Assembly: GCF_000332645.1 (NCBI RefSeq)
Contig: NZ_AMXN01000002.1
Location: forward strand, 186,001-250,000
Length of the DNA stretch: 64,000 nt
Source of the DNA: Bacillus inaquosorum KCTC 13429
GTDB taxonomy: Bacteria; Bacillota; Bacilli; Bacillales; Bacillaceae
Reading direction: 5' to 3'
Shown here: one piece after another, positions 10,775 to 21,567 of the stretch
How the letters are laid out: each line of letters begins with the position of its first letter
Numbering within the stretch: position 1 is the stretch's first letter
Program-made: the position numbers and the translations under genes
The notes under the pieces: model-generated
What the model saw: the letters and a program-made list of their open reading frames with translations, nothing else
The model's database searches: none
Told to the model about the DNA's origin: nothing

Positions 10775-11914
10775 TTATAACTCACCCAAAAAAGCGCCAA
10801 AAACTTCATTACCTAATAATTTTCCCTGATGAGTCAAACAAACGGCAGACTCCGAATTGTGAATCAGCCCTTTTTCAGCGAGGTCTTTTAATACACTTGG
10901 GAAAAGTTCATCCAGGGAACGCCCGTATTTTTCTGCAAATCGTTTTTTACTGACACCGGCTGTTTTTCTCAGGCCTAAAAACATTTCTTCTTCAATTTGT
11001 TCTTCTATTGTCACTTCATGTGTATCTCTGTACGGAAAGCCTTTTTCTGCTATCAGGTCGATATAATGTTTGACAGGTCCGACGTTTACTGTCCGTGTGC
11101 CGCTGATATATCCGTGGGCCCCTGCTCCAAAGCCGAAATATTCCTCGTTACTCCAATACGTCAGATTGTGCTTTGATTCCATGCCTGCCTTGGCAAAGTT
11201 GCTGATTTCATATTGATGAATGCCGTGAGCTTCCATCCGGCTCATCACCATTTCATACATTTCAGCTTCCTGCTCCTGTGGCGGCAGATGAAGCCGCCCT
11301 TTTTGCATCAAGTTATAAAATACCGTTTTCGGTTCTACAATGAGTGAGTACACGGAATAATGCTCGGCATCCAGCGATAAAGCAGTATTTAAAGAATGAT
11401 CCAGATGTTTAAGGGTTTGTCCCGGAAGTCCGAACATTAAATCAAGACTGATATTGTCAAATCCGATTTCCCGCGCCCTTTCAAAAGAGGCAAATACATC
11501 TTTTTGTTTGTGCACTCGGCCGATTTTTTCTAACAGATCGTCTTCGAATGTTTGGACACCGAAGCTGAGGCGATTTACGCCTGCTTCTTTTAAAATTTTT
11601 AATTTCCCTGCGGACAAGTCGTCCGGATTTGCTTCAACCGCAAATTCCGACAAGGCGCTTGAGGGCTTCAGCACTCGGATGATCGTGTCCATCAGCTTTT
11701 TAAGCTGTTCCTCAGACAGGGAGGTCGGCGTGCCTCCTCCGATAAAGATCGTTTTAAGGTCAGGCTGCCCTGTTTTTGCAATTGTATTTATCATTTCCTG
11801 TTCGAGCGCGTTTAAATACTCACCGACAGGCTGGCTTTGAATAAAATATTTATTGAAATCGCAGTAGTGGCAAATGTGCTCACAAAATGGGATATGGATA
11901 TAAGCTGATTTCAA
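10775..11914 (-). CDS. hemW: Heme chaperone HemW (HemN-like radical SAM protein)
   Basis: This radical-SAM protein of about 379 residues has the cluster motif HIPFCEHICHYC close to the N-terminus, followed by D-F rather than the fourth cysteine of true coproporphyrinogen oxidase HemN. It is therefore assigned to HemW, a heme-binding chaperone, not to a heme-synthesis enzyme. I use the TTG at 11914, seven bases after AGAAGGTG; a GTG three codons upstream is an alternative. It lies downstream of lepA, with a terminator hairpin between them. Confidence 0.9.
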   Translation of the reverse strand: MKSAYIHIPFCEHICHYCDFNKYFIQSQPVGEYLNALEQEMINTIAKTGQPDLKTIFIGGGTPTSLSEEQLKKLMDTIIRVLKPSSALSEFAVEANPDDLSAGKLKILKEAGVNRLSFGVQTFEDDLLEKIGRVHKQKDVFASFERAREIGFDNISLDLMFGLPGQTLKHLDHSLNTALSLDAEHYSVYSLIVEPKTVFYNLMQKGRLHLPPQEQEAEMYEMVMSRMEAHGIHQYEISNFAKAGMESKHNLTYWSNEEYFGFGAGAHGYISGTRTVNVGPVKHYIDLIAEKGFPYRDTHEVTIEEQIEEEMFLGLRKTAGVSKKRFAEKYGRSLDELFPSVLKDLAEKGLIHNSESAVCLTHQGKLLGNEVFGAFLGEL

Positions 11915-11936
11915 CGAATTCACCTTCTTTACAGAA

Positions 11937-11970
11937 AGAAGCCGCAGTACAGGACTGCGGCGGCTTCTAT
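11937..11970 (-). terminator. Hairpin at the 3' end of lepA
   Basis: A strong GC-rich stem (GAAGCCGCAGT paired with ACTGCGGCGGCTTC) overlaps the last bases of lepA and precedes hemW. The following T-run is short, so readthrough into hemW is likely. Confidence 0.6.
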
Positions 11971-13805
11971 TGTTTTTTCGGACTGTCGTCCATTTTCAGA
12001 ACTGCCATGAATGCTTCTTGCGGCACCTCAACTGAGCCGACCTGCTTCATTCGGCGTTTTCCTTCTTTTTGTTTTTCAAGAAGTTTCCGTTTACGCGAGA
12101 TGTCCCCTCCATAACATTTAGCCAATACGTTTTTACGCATTGCTTTTATGGTAGAGCGGGCCACGATTTTCTGGCCGATTGCGGCTTGGACCGGAACCTC
12201 GAACTGCTGGCGCGGAATGAGCTCTTTCAGTTTTTCAACGATCACTTTTCCGCGTTCATATGCGTAATCACGATGCACGATAAAGGACAGAGCATCGATT
12301 TTTTCACCGTTCAGCATAATGTCCATTTTCACAAGCTTAGACGGTTTGTAGCCGATCAGTTCATAATCAAAGGACGCATAGCCTTTTGTGCTTGATTTCA
12401 GCTGGTCAAAAAACTCGTATACGATTTCCGCTAACGGCATGTCATAAATGATGCTGACACGGTTTGCGTCCAAATACTGCATATCAATGAAATTGCCGCG
12501 CTTGCCTTGGCAAAGCTCCATTACAGCGCCGACGTAGTCATTCGGTACCATCATTGTCGCTTTTACGTACGGCTCCTCAATCCGTTCGATCTTTTGAGGG
12601 TCCGGCATGTTGGACGGGTTGTCGACAACGACCTTTTCGCCGTCTGTCATATACACGTCATAGATAACGCTTGGCGCTGTCGTAATCAGGTCGATGTTGA
12701 ACTCACGCTCAATGCGCTCCTGAATGATCTCCATGTGGAGCATACCTAAAAATCCGCAGCGGAACCCGAATCCAAGCGCTTGTGAAGTTTCTGCTTCATA
12801 TTGAAGGGCGGAATCATTCAGCTCAAGTTTTTCAAGGGCTTCCCTTAAATCATTATATTTTGCTGTATCAATCGGGTACAATCCGCAGTACACCATCGGG
12901 TTGAGCTTTCGGTATCCCGGCAGTGCTTCGTCTGCAGGATTGGCAGCGCTCGTTATTGTATCACCGACTCGCGTGTCACCGACATTTTTGATAGAGGCAG
13001 TCAGGAAGCCTACATCACCGACCGTCAGTTCATTTGTCGGAGTCGCTTTCGGCGTGAATACGCCGACTTCTGTTACTTCGAATTCTTTGCCGGTTGCCAT
13101 CATTTTGATTTTTTGTCCCGGTTTTACCGTTCCTTCAACGACTCTGATATACGCCACGACACCGCGGTAGGCATCATAAAGCGAGTCGAAGATCAGTGCT
13201 TTGAGGGGCGCCTCCGGATCTCCGGTCGGAGCGGGCACCTTTTCTACGATCTGTTCTAAAATCTCCTCAATCCCGATACCGGCTTTTGCTGACGCAAGCA
13301 CTGCTTCTGATGCGTCAAGGCCGATAACATCCTCTACCTCTTGGCGCACACGTTCCGGCTCGGCGCTCGGTAGATCGATTTTATTGATGACTGGAAGTAT
13401 TTCAAGATCGTTATCAAGCGCTAAGTAGACATTGGCGAGCGTCTGCGCTTCAATTCCCTGTGCTGCATCCACGACAAGAATCGCTCCTTCGCAGGCAGCA
13501 AGGCTTCGGGATACTTCGTACGTGAAGTCGACGTGTCCCGGCGTATCAATCAGATGGAAAATATATTCCTCTCCGTCTTTTGCTTTGTATTTAAGCTGAA
13601 CAGAGTTTAACTTAATCGTTATGCCCCGTTCACGTTCAAGATCCATAGAATCGAGCAATTGTTCTTTCATTTCTCGTTGAGTGATTGCCGACGTTTTTTC
13701 TAAAATACGATCCGCTAAGGTCGATTTTCCGTGGTCAATATGGGCAATGATAGAGAAATTCCGTATTCTCGACTGCCTCTCTAAACGCTTTTCTTTATCT
13801 GTCAC
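11967..13805 (-). CDS. lepA: Elongation factor 4 (LepA), ribosome-associated GTPase
   Basis: This 612-residue translational GTPase has G1 [12 protein letters not shown] near residue 20, G3 DTPGH near 88, G4 NKIDLP near 140, EF-G-like domains II, III and V, and the LepA-specific C-terminal domain. It binds the ribosome and influences initiation or back-translocation. It is read with hemW in one direction, after its own upstream gap following yqxA. Confidence 0.98.
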   Translation of the reverse strand: MTDKEKRLERQSRIRNFSIIAHIDHGKSTLADRILEKTSAITQREMKEQLLDSMDLERERGITIKLNSVQLKYKAKDGEEYIFHLIDTPGHVDFTYEVSRSLAACEGAILVVDAAQGIEAQTLANVYLALDNDLEILPVINKIDLPSAEPERVRQEVEDVIGLDASEAVLASAKAGIGIEEILEQIVEKVPAPTGDPEAPLKALIFDSLYDAYRGVVAYIRVVEGTVKPGQKIKMMATGKEFEVTEVGVFTPKATPTNELTVGDVGFLTASIKNVGDTRVGDTITSAANPADEALPGYRKLNPMVYCGLYPIDTAKYNDLREALEKLELNDSALQYEAETSQALGFGFRCGFLGMLHMEIIQERIEREFNIDLITTAPSVIYDVYMTDGEKVVVDNPSNMPDPQKIERIEEPYVKATMMVPNDYVGAVMELCQGKRGNFIDMQYLDANRVSIIYDMPLAEIVYEFFDQLKSSTKGYASFDYELIGYKPSKLVKMDIMLNGEKIDALSFIVHRDYAYERGKVIVEKLKELIPRQQFEVPVQAAIGQKIVARSTIKAMRKNVLAKCYGGDISRKRKLLEKQKEGKRRMKQVGSVEVPQEAFMAVLKMDDSPKKQ

Positions 13806-13885
13806 AATCTATCACTCCTACTATTAAACGCAAAATACACTAGCTTAGATTATATCAATAGGATTGTAAAGATTCAATGTAAAAC

Positions 13886-13935
13886 AAGAAAGAGAAAAGT
13901 TCCCTGTCAAACCTGGGCTGCTTTTCTCTTTCACG
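13886..13935 (-). terminator. Terminator after yqxA
   Basis: A long stem of AAGAGAAAAG with CTTTTCTCTT closes the spoIIP-yqxA unit on the minus strand ahead of lepA. Confidence 0.65.
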
Positions 13936-13937
13936 CA

Positions 13938-14285
13938 CTATTGATTCAGATCCCGTATCCATTCATACATTGACTGGGCAGTGTTGGTTACGGTGTCCGA
14001 AAGCGCTTTTCCGGCTTTAGAGAACATATTGAACGTTTCGACCTGTTCCAGCTCTTTTTGTTTTTCTTCTAAATCTTTCGCCGTAACTGTTTCTCCTAAA
14101 ATCGAGGCTTCTTTTTCATTATTTTTTCCGTCGGTGAGCGTAAACGCTCCCTTAAGTGAAGGGTCATGATAGCCTTTCATACTCAGCATCCCGTTATTCG
14201 CCTGCTGCATGCCGAACAGTACGCCTAAAAACATGATCGTGACAAGCAGTAAGCATTTGCCAAAGTATGCAATCAAATCAACCAC
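13938..14285 (-). CDS. yqxA: YqxA, DUF3679 sporulation-associated protein
   Basis: This 115-residue protein has one N-terminal membrane helix (about residues 6-25) and a short, charged exported or cytoplasmic tail. It matches YqxA by position and size, directly after spoIIP with a seven-base gap. Function is not known to me; co-transcription with spoIIP suggests a role around engulfment or the forespore membrane. Confidence 0.85.
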   Translation of the reverse strand: MVDLIAYFGKCLLLVTIMFLGVLFGMQQANNGMLSMKGYHDPSLKGAFTLTDGKNNEKEASILGETVTAKDLEEKQKELEQVETFNMFSKAGKALSDTVTNTAQSMYEWIRDLNQ

Positions 14286-14292
14286 CTATTTC

Positions 14293-15498
14293 TTATTGTT
14301 TTTTCGTCTCGCCGCTCTCTGCGTTGACCTTTTCAGCATCCCAGTATATTTCGCTGAATACGTCTGCGGCTGCGTCAGCTGCACGCTGCAGCTCCTCGAG
14401 GTTATTATCTACTCCGCCAAATTCGAGCAAAAGCGCTCTGTCGGTTAAGTCCTGATTGTAAACACCGTTATCTCCTGGCGAGCCTTTTGAAAAGACACCT
14501 GTGCTGAGTCCGGGGTATTTTTTCTCCATCAGCTTATGAAGCTCGCTTGCAATTTTATAGTTTTCTTCGAAATTCTTGCTTTTTTTGCCGACGACAAAGG
14601 CTACCCGGGCATAGCTTTTCCCATTAATCGTTGCTGTCGTATCTTTTTTGCGCCGTGAGTCTCTGTGGATGTCAATGATATATTGCAGATTTTTGTTTGA
14701 GGTGAGCGCATCTTTGACAACCGGCCTTGATTCATCATAGGATCTGGCATAGTTTAAGCCTTTTTTGTTCAGTTTTGCCTGTATATCGGTTTTATTCACT
14801 GTGGCTCCGATGCCTTGGGATTCAAGCGCTTTTCCGAACATATCTCCTACGAGCGTGACGTTGGCTTTAGAATGGCGCGCCATATCAGGATCGGTCTCGC
14901 CTTTTAATAGAGGGAGATATGATTCCGTATTGTGTGTGTGATAGATAAAGACGACCTTTTTATCACCGGTTGTTTGTTTCGGCGGATCTTTTTGCGCATG
15001 ATCTGATTGTGTTTGCTGTTTTTCAATCTCTGCCAAATTCGCTTCTCTTTCTTCCTCCATCACCTTTGACGGCGGCGGCGATTCCGCCGGCATATTCGTA
15101 TAATCCGTGCCTTGTCCAGCTAACAGGATCTCGGTATCAAATTGTGCAAACCCCGGCAGCTCCCGGCCGAGAAAACTCCGCGGATCTTCGAGGTTAATGC
15201 TTGTCGCCAGCTTCAAAGAAAGACGTGAAAGATGGAATGAGCTGTCGGTTTGAGAAAGGTCAGAAGCGAAATAATGGTTTTCCATCCGCAGCAAGTGTGC
15301 AAACATGTCTCCCGGCAATTCTTCAGCAATCCCGTAAAAAGAGTCAGACGACGGCCTGAGTTCCGGCCGGAGAGACGTCAGCACACCGGATAGAACAAAA
15401 ATCACGATAAGGCTTGCGATAAATAGAAAGATGGCTTTTACCGCTTTCCCGCCATTTACCGCAACAACAATTTGTCTGTTTCTGCGTTTATTTCTCAT
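14293..15498 (-). CDS. spoIIP: Stage II sporulation protein P, cell-wall amidase/endopeptidase
   Basis: This 401-residue protein degrades septal peptidoglycan during engulfment together with SpoIID and SpoIIM. It has an N-terminal membrane anchor (about residues 20-42), a linker, and the C-terminal amidase_3-like SpoIIP domain beginning near VVFIYHTHNTESYLP. Histidines in HTHNTE and the acidic residue in LLLEFGGVDN are candidate zinc ligands. It follows gpr in the same direction with a 62-base gap; in B. subtilis it is read from sigma-E and from gpr readthrough. Confidence 0.96.
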   Translation of the reverse strand: MRNKRRNRQIVVAVNGGKAVKAIFLFIASLIVIFVLSGVLTSLRPELRPSSDSFYGIAEELPGDMFAHLLRMENHYFASDLSQTDSSFHLSRLSLKLATSINLEDPRSFLGRELPGFAQFDTEILLAGQGTDYTNMPAESPPPSKVMEEEREANLAEIEKQQTQSDHAQKDPPKQTTGDKKVVFIYHTHNTESYLPLLKGETDPDMARHSKANVTLVGDMFGKALESQGIGATVNKTDIQAKLNKKGLNYARSYDESRPVVKDALTSNKNLQYIIDIHRDSRRKKDTTATINGKSYARVAFVVGKKSKNFEENYKIASELHKLMEKKYPGLSTGVFSKGSPGDNGVYNQDLTDRALLLEFGGVDNNLEELQRAADAAADVFSEIYWDAEKVNAESGETKKQ

Positions 15499-15560
15499 TG
15501 AATCCCTCCAGCGCTTGTCTAGTAATTACTCTATGAACAAGCTAGAGGAAGTAGAACAGT

Positions 15561-16667
15561 TTAGTGATTGTAGGAGCCTTTGTTTTCTTGTGACACTTTT
15601 TCATGAAGCGCTGTGTTTAATCCGTTCGCCAGCACATTAGCCATATCGTCGATAAAAGAATCAACTTCCTTCGGCGTGACCATTAAATTGTGGCCTAAAG
15701 GCGACAGCACCTCGTGAATGAGCTGCCGTTTTTCATCTTCTTGAAGGGTTCCGACGATGCCGAGGAACGATTGACGCTGCTTTTGATCAGGAAGATCTTC
15801 TTCAGTGAGCACTTTCTTTTTCCCAAACGTCATGCCAGCCGGAACAAGCGATCTTGACGGCCTGTCATCCTTCATTTCTCTGCCAAAATGTTTTAATATG
15901 TAGTCCACCGTGTCGCTGGCAATCGTCACCGCGTCAACGACCGTCGGAACTCCGATGGCGATCACCGGTACGCCGAGCGTGTCTTTGCTTAAATCTTTTC
16001 GTTTATTTCCCACACCTGACCCCGGGTGAATGCCTGTATCCGATATTTGAATGGTTGTGTTGACCCTTTCCACGGCCCGCGCCGCCAGTGCATCAATGGC
16101 AATGACAAAATCAGGCTTCGATTGCTCTATCACGCCTTTAATAATGTCGCTTGTTTCGATCCCCGTAATCCCCATCACACCAGGTGCAAACGCACTGACA
16201 GGCCTATACCCTTCCTGCACGTTTTCCGGCTGAAGCTTGAACAAGTGCCTTGTTACCAATAGATTTTCTACAGCCATCGGTCCCAGCGCGTCAGGTGTCA
16301 CGTTCCAGTTGCCGAGCCCGACGATCAAACAGCTCGCATCTTTTGAGATATTAAGGCTTTCAAGAAAAGCCGAGAATTCCTCCGCAAAGACAGCAGAGAC
16401 TTTTTCCTGCATTTCCGAATCATTCTCTCTGATTCCTTGCGCCTCAAGCGTTAAATAGCGCCCTTCTTTTTTTCCCGATAGCTCCGCGCCTTCCTTTGTA
16501 ATATCAACAGTGCGGATTTTAATGCCGCCGCGATCTCGTTCTTTTTCGATAAAACCTTTAATTTCTTTTGTCGGCACAGCCTGCTGATTGGCCATTGCTT
16601 CCTTCGTTTCCACTGCCAAATCGGTACGTATCAAATACTGATTAACATCCAGTTCACTCTTTTTCAT
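15561..16667 (-). CDS. gpr: Germination protease (GPR)
   Basis: This 368-residue zymogen of the A25 peptidase family degrades small acid-soluble spore proteins on germination. The short N-terminal propeptide, which is removed during spore maturation, is visible before [15 protein letters not shown]; the conserved core runs to about residue 350. GGAGGCCCC precedes the ATG. The gene is forespore-specific (sigma-F/G) in relatives; I did not find a convincing promoter by eye. Confidence 0.96.
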   Translation of the reverse strand: MKKSELDVNQYLIRTDLAVETKEAMANQQAVPTKEIKGFIEKERDRGGIKIRTVDITKEGAELSGKKEGRYLTLEAQGIRENDSEMQEKVSAVFAEEFSAFLESLNISKDASCLIVGLGNWNVTPDALGPMAVENLLVTRHLFKLQPENVQEGYRPVSAFAPGVMGITGIETSDIIKGVIEQSKPDFVIAIDALAARAVERVNTTIQISDTGIHPGSGVGNKRKDLSKDTLGVPVIAIGVPTVVDAVTIASDTVDYILKHFGREMKDDRPSRSLVPAGMTFGKKKVLTEEDLPDQKQRQSFLGIVGTLQEDEKRQLIHEVLSPLGHNLMVTPKEVDSFIDDMANVLANGLNTALHEKVSQENKGSYNH

Positions 16668-16765
16668 CAGGGGCCTCCTTCACATTCAGTACCTATATTG
16701 TTGCCATTTGCTGTATGAATCATGCTAAAAAGAGATCCTTCAATGAAAAATACTTTACATTTATA

Positions 16766-16794
16766 TTGCAATCTAAAGATGTGTTTGATAGAAT
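16766..16794 (+). promoter_or_regulatory. Sigma-A promoter of rpsT
   Basis: TTGCAA (16766-16771) and TAGAAT (16789-16794) are separated by exactly 17 bases, about 75 bases before the rpsT start. The leader in between is long enough for a control structure but I recognise none. Confidence 0.75.
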
Positions 16795-16857
16795 ACAATT
16801 TGTTCTATTGTGAAGAAGATTTAACCTTAAGACACTGTGCTACAGGTTGTATCTTAG

Positions 16858-17136
<279 letters not shown>

Positions 17137-17139
17137 TAT

Positions 17140-17174
17140 AAAAACGATCCTCAATGATGGGGATCGTTTTTTTC
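17140..17174. terminator. Bidirectional terminator between rpsT and holA
   Basis: The stem AACGATCC/GGGATCGTT with T-runs on either strand ends rpsT on the plus strand and overlaps the holA stop on the minus strand. Confidence 0.85.
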
Positions 17175-18194
17175 GTTTCTTTTTAACAGCTGTAAAAGGA
17201 ACAGTTCGAGCAGGAGCTGCTTGTCCTTTTTCCCTGTTTTCATCTCATAGTCCATTACGGCAAGCTGTTCAATAATTGACCGGAGCTCCGCCTCTGAAAA
17301 AAGCCTTGCTTGATCCATCGCCAGCTTTACACGAAATGGGTGAACTTTTAAATTAGAAGCGATTTGTTTTTGTCCGTATCCTTGCTCCGCGAAGTATTTT
17401 GTCTGCAGAATCAGCCGGAACTGGTTCGAAATAAGCGCCATGATTTTGATCGGTTCTTCATTTTGTTTGAGCAAATCATAAAAAATTTGCAGGCTCTCTG
17501 TCCGTTTGCGGTTGACGATTTTATTGATCAGCTCAAAAATATTTTGCTCCAGGCTTCTCGCAACAAGCATTTTCACATCATCAAGCGTAATTTCTTCACG
17601 ATCTCCAATAAACGTGCAGAGCTTTTGAATCTCCTGAAAAATCGATGAAAGATGTCCATTCACAAGCAGAACCAAATGTTCCGCCGCTTCAGTGCCGATT
17701 GTTTTCTGCTCGGTTTTTGCAAGGTTAACAGTAAAGTCTGTGGTCTCCTTTGCGTTTAATTCCTTCGCCTCCATCATAAACGCGTGCTTCTTTAGCGCTT
17801 TCGTCAGTTTTTTCCGCTCATCCAGCTTTTCATACGGGGCAAGCAGGACAAAGACCGTGTAAGGCGCAGGCGATTGTATATATGTTTCAAGCGCACTGAC
17901 GTTGTGCTCAATTTTTTCTTTTTTCTTCTCACCTGTTAAAAAATATGGATTTTTCACAATGACAAGACGTCGCTCCCCCATAAACGGAAACGTTTCAGCA
18001 TCTGCAATCGCTTGATCCAGCGGGTCCTCTTCCAGATCAAAAACGGATAGATTGAAATCCTTTGTCTCCTGATCAACGACCGTCTGTCTGATCCTGCTGA
18101 CGGTTTCTTGCAGCAGATACGTCTCTTTTCCGTATAAACAATAAACCGGATGGACATCTCCTTTTTTCAGGCTTTTCCACACATCAAATACCAT
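17151..18194 (-). CDS. holA: DNA polymerase III delta subunit
   Basis: This 347-residue delta subunit of the clamp loader has an N-terminal AAA+-like domain without a Walker A motif, as usual for delta (starting MVFDVWKSLKKGDVHPVYCL), and a C-terminal collar domain. It opens the DnaN sliding clamp. It is convergent with rpsT and divergent from yqzM. Formerly yqeN. Confidence 0.93.
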   Translation of the reverse strand: MVFDVWKSLKKGDVHPVYCLYGKETYLLQETVSRIRQTVVDQETKDFNLSVFDLEEDPLDQAIADAETFPFMGERRLVIVKNPYFLTGEKKKEKIEHNVSALETYIQSPAPYTVFVLLAPYEKLDERKKLTKALKKHAFMMEAKELNAKETTDFTVNLAKTEQKTIGTEAAEHLVLLVNGHLSSIFQEIQKLCTFIGDREEITLDDVKMLVARSLEQNIFELINKIVNRKRTESLQIFYDLLKQNEEPIKIMALISNQFRLILQTKYFAEQGYGQKQIASNLKVHPFRVKLAMDQARLFSEAELRSIIEQLAVMDYEMKTGKKDKQLLLELFLLQLLKRNEKNDPHH

Positions 18195-18423
18195 TGTTGT
18201 ACGACTTCCTCTCTTTCGTCATCCCCTTCTATCCTAAATTGAGTTTGCAAAATAGTAAAGAGGAAGCCTGACTGCTGCTTCCCCATTTATATTAAACGCC
18301 TGTTCGCAAGCCCCCGGGACAGCTTGTAAAAAGGCGATAATCACCAGAACAGAAAACGTTACCTTCGCTTCTAGATTTTTCAAAACGATTCCATTATACT
18401 TAAAGCAGTCAGGAGGGATAAAG

Positions 18424-18558
18424 TTGAATGATTTTGAAAAAAACGTTCAAAGCAAACGAAATGATGCTGTAGATTCAGCTGTTGGTTTTGTTGTGTCCTT
18501 CGGATTTTTCGCCTTCTTGTTTGTTATGGCAACGGTTATTCACCTGGTTGGTTCATAA
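18424..18558 (+). CDS. yqzM: YqzM, small membrane protein
   Basis: A TTG-started 44-residue protein sits seven bases after a GGAGGGATAAAG site. The N-terminal 18 residues are polar (NDFEKNVQSKRNDAV) and the rest is a single membrane helix ending HLVGS. Matches YqzM of B. subtilis in place and sequence. In B. subtilis YqzM is reported, as I recall, to affect competence, which fits its position beside comEC. It is followed by a clear terminator. Confidence 0.85.
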   Translation: MNDFEKNVQSKRNDAVDSAVGFVVSFGFFAFLFVMATVIHLVGS

Positions 18559-18562
18559 CAGC

Positions 18563-18599
18563 GACTGCCCGGGCTGCTGATTTCTCGGCAGTCTTTTTT
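18563..18599 (+). terminator. Terminator after yqzM
   Basis: A GACTGCC/GGCAGTC stem is followed by six T on the plus strand, ending at the comEC stop. Confidence 0.75.
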
Positions 18600-20931
18600 A
18601 GTTCGTCTCTGTTATATCTGATGTATCATATGGAGGATAGACAGAAAAGGTTCCAACTCTGTTTTTATATCGATATTGGATCGTTCCGCATTGATCGGTA
18701 CGCAGCACGCGGATGGAATGTCTCTGTAATATTTGCAGAACCTCTTGATGGGGATGATGGTACCGATTGTTTTCTCCCGCTGAGATAATGGCCGTTTTCG
18801 GCTGAAGCTGTTTGATGAATTCTTCACCGGTAGAGCCTTTGCTTCCATGGTGCCCCACCTTTAACACGTCTGCTTTTATATTCGGAAACACGTTCATCAC
18901 CTCCTGTTCCCCTTCTTTCTCCAGATCACCCGTCAAGATCCAGCTCATACCGCCCATTTTCATCCACAGAACGAGAGAAGAATTATTTTTGCTTGCCGGA
19001 TCAGGTGTTTCCGGTGACAGTACTTGAAACTGCAAATCCTTTATTTGCAATACATCGCCTCGCTTCACCTCCTCTATTGTCACGCCCTCTTCTCTGGCTG
19101 CCCGCAGCACTTTCTCGTCTTTAGGTTCAGAAACGAACCCTTTCGGAATCACAAGGCGCTTCACTTTGTGGTGCTTCAGCAGAGTCTCCGCCTCTCCGAT
19201 ATGATCTTGGTCAGCGTGCGTCAGAATTAAAGCATCAAGCTGTTTGATTCCCTTGGCGGTTAAAAACGGAATCAGCACCTTTTCCCCGAGTGAAAACGGG
19301 TGCTGTTTTTCCCGCCAAGACTCTGATGAGTAAGACAAAGTGCCGCCTGTATCAATTAAGACACGTCCCTGCTGATGCGGAGCACCGACATACATGCTGT
19401 CACCCTGCCCAATATCAATCATATCGACTTCTCCCTCGGAGCTAAGACTCGGATAAATGAGAAGAAGACAGAGCACCGCGCAGCAAAGACCTCCAGTAAT
19501 CGCCAGCTGCGAAAAGGAACGTTTTTCAATCGTCATAAGCATTAGGATGATCGTAACCGTGAATAAAAAGAGCAGAGCAGGTGCAGGACATGCAATGATG
19601 ATCGTGAATACATCAATATCTGCAATTCTTGTGATCAGCCTGTTGGTCCAGCTCATCAAGAAATCAAACCAGCAGAAGAAAAATCGACCAGCCGAAACGG
19701 AAAGGCTTAATAGAAAAACACCTGCTACAGCCCCCGGCAAAACACAGAATGTATAAAAAGGAACCATCAACATATTCATCGGTATGCTGATTATCGAAAA
19801 CTGCTGGAAATGATACAAGAGAATAGGAAGTGAGCCCAGCTGAGCGATTATAGATACCATTGTCAGCTGGCCCAGTGAGGTTTTGAGTTGTTGAAAAATA
19901 GAAGAGGATAGAATTAAAGAAAAACTGACGGCGAATGAAAGCTGAAAACCGGCTTCAAAGAGATGGTAAGGATTGAAGAGCAAGAGGACGATGTATGAAA
20001 GGCAGATTGCACCGGCAGAATGTACCCGCCATTTAACGAGGCTCCCAGCTAAGTAAATACCCGACATCAGAGCGGCGCGAAGCACTGAAGGAGCAGCCCC
20101 TGTCAAAATCACATAGAGCGGCAAAAATAGCAGTAACAGGAGTGACGCCTTTTCTCTTGTTATGCCTAGACGAATCATGATATAAAACAACCCGGCTGTC
20201 AAAATGCCGACATGGAGTCCTGAAATCGCCAAGAGATGGACGACACCAAGCTTTTGATATGCGTTAAGCACTTCGTCTTCCACATAAAATCTGTCACCGA
20301 CTGTAAGTGCTTGTACGATTCCTGCCGAATCAGAAGGCAGCAGGCCGTTTGTGAATGATACGATGTATTTTCTCAAACTGAGCAGTTTATCCTTGAAATT
20401 TACAGGTTCGCTGCAATTATGGATAGATGTGACAGAATAGTTCCAGTGAATATGCTGCCGGTAAAGATACTCATTATAATCAAATGTGCCCGGCACAGTT
20501 GCGTGTTTGGGCTCTCCCAGTGCACCCGTCAACTCACATGACATTCCTGGTTCTATGTATGACAGCTGATCTTTTTCATCAGCAGACTGAATGCGATATG
20601 AAGCGGCCCATTTTTCGCTATCAGGTGTCTTAATCACCATAGACATACGGTCTCCGTCAATTTTAGGAATACTGTCAATCACTGCCTTGGATTTATAAGT
20701 GCCCTGCTGATATGAAGAGACATTCCGGGAATCTGTGACCGTATACAGTGCAAAAAACAATATAAAAGAGAAGAAACAAACAAAAATGAGGAAAGCGTGT
20801 CTCGTTTTGATGAAAATGATAAGGAGAAAGAGGAAGAAAAGAAAAACAGCGGAGAAATAAGCGGCGGCAGTAATTCCAGCCGTTGCCGAAGCTGCCGCCA
20901 AAGGCAATAACAAACGCGAATTACGCATCAA
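18598..20931 (-). CDS. comEC: DNA uptake channel ComEC
   Basis: This 777-residue polytopic protein transports single-stranded DNA across the membrane in transformation. N-terminal helices and an extracellular OB-like domain (about 60-170) are followed by the competence domain (about 230-480) with LAISGLHVGI. A C-terminal metallo-beta-lactamase-like domain contains LTHADQDHIGEA near residue 575 and is thought to degrade the non-transported strand. The start directly follows the comEB stop. Controlled by ComK through the comEA promoter in B. subtilis. Confidence 0.96.
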   Translation of the reverse strand: MMRNSRLLLPLAAASATAGITAAAYFSAVFLFFLFLLIIFIKTRHAFLIFVCFFSFILFFALYTVTDSRNVSSYQQGTYKSKAVIDSIPKIDGDRMSMVIKTPDSEKWAASYRIQSADEKDQLSYIEPGMSCELTGALGEPKHATVPGTFDYNEYLYRQHIHWNYSVTSIHNCSEPVNFKDKLLSLRKYIVSFTNGLLPSDSAGIVQALTVGDRFYVEDEVLNAYQKLGVVHLLAISGLHVGILTAGLFYIMIRLGITREKASLLLLLFLPLYVILTGAAPSVLRAALMSGIYLAGSLVKWRVHSAGAICLSYIVLLLFNPYHLFEAGFQLSFAVSFSLILSSSIFQQLKTSLGQLTMVSIIAQLGSLPILLYHFQQFSIISIPMNMLMVPFYTFCVLPGAVAGVFLLSLSVSAGRFFFCWFDFLMSWTNRLITRIADIDVFTIIIACPAPALLFLFTVTIILMLMTIEKRSFSQLAITGGLCCAVLCLLLIYPSLSSEGEVDMIDIGQGDSMYVGAPHQQGRVLIDTGGTLSYSSESWREKQHPFSLGEKVLIPFLTAKGIKQLDALILTHADQDHIGEAETLLKHHKVKRLVIPKGFVSEPKDEKVLRAAREEGVTIEEVKRGDVLQIKDLQFQVLSPETPDPASKNNSSLVLWMKMGGMSWILTGDLEKEGEQEVMNVFPNIKADVLKVGHHGSKGSTGEEFIKQLQPKTAIISAGENNRYHHPHQEVLQILQRHSIRVLRTDQCGTIQYRYKNRVGTFSVYPPYDTSDITETN

Positions 20932-21501
20932 TCACACGTAGCTCGTAAAAAGTGTATTCGCCTGTTCATGTATTTTCTTCAAATCTTCCTCTGCAAGACC
21001 AGCATCCGCTAGTTTCTCTAAAAGACCAGCTACAAATGAAAGCTTTTCCCTATTTTTCAGATCAACGATCATTTCATCGAGTTCAACCTGTTCAACAGTT
21101 ACACCCGCCTGTTCAAATAATTCCTGTGCATACGGATTTGTTTTGTAGTCCTCAGCATAATAAACCGTTTTGATACCAGCTTGAATGATAGATTTACAGC
21201 ATTGAATGCACGGATAATGCGTCACATAAATCTCCGCTCCATCAGTCGGCACCCCGAACTTAGAGCATTGAAGAATTGCATTCATTTCAGCGTGAATCGT
21301 TCTTGCGCAATGATCATCTATCATCAGGCATCCTTCGTCTGCACAATGCACGCCGCCCGCGATTGACCCGTTATAGCCTCCTGCAATCATGCGTTTGTCT
21401 CTGACTATAGTAGCGCCGACAGACAGTCTCGGGCAGGTGCTGCGCAGCGCCAGTAAATGGCTTTGAGCCATAAAGTATTGATTCCATGAAATTCGTTCCA
21501 C
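20932..21501 (-). CDS. comEB: dCMP deaminase family protein ComEB
   Basis: This 189-residue zinc deaminase has HAEMNAIL near residue 70 and PCIQCCKSI near 98, the full catalytic pair. It probably converts dCMP to dUMP. It sits between comEA and comEC; in B. subtilis it is not strictly needed for DNA uptake. The C-terminal helix (about 150-189) is longer than the core domain. Confidence 0.94.
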   Translation of the reverse strand: MERISWNQYFMAQSHLLALRSTCPRLSVGATIVRDKRMIAGGYNGSIAGGVHCADEGCLMIDDHCARTIHAEMNAILQCSKFGVPTDGAEIYVTHYPCIQCCKSIIQAGIKTVYYAEDYKTNPYAQELFEQAGVTVEQVELDEMIVDLKNREKLSFVAGLLEKLADAGLAEEDLKKIHEQANTLFTSYV

Positions 21502-21567
21502 GTTGTTCCCTCCAAATGTTGTGTTGCCTGACCTCTAGTTTACCTATCATTATGCATGACCGTCAAA

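Noticed and set aside
10775..11914. Oxygen-independent coproporphyrinogen III oxidase (hemN)
   Set aside because: The radical-SAM motif lacks the fourth cysteine of HemN and the protein is too short; HemW fits better.
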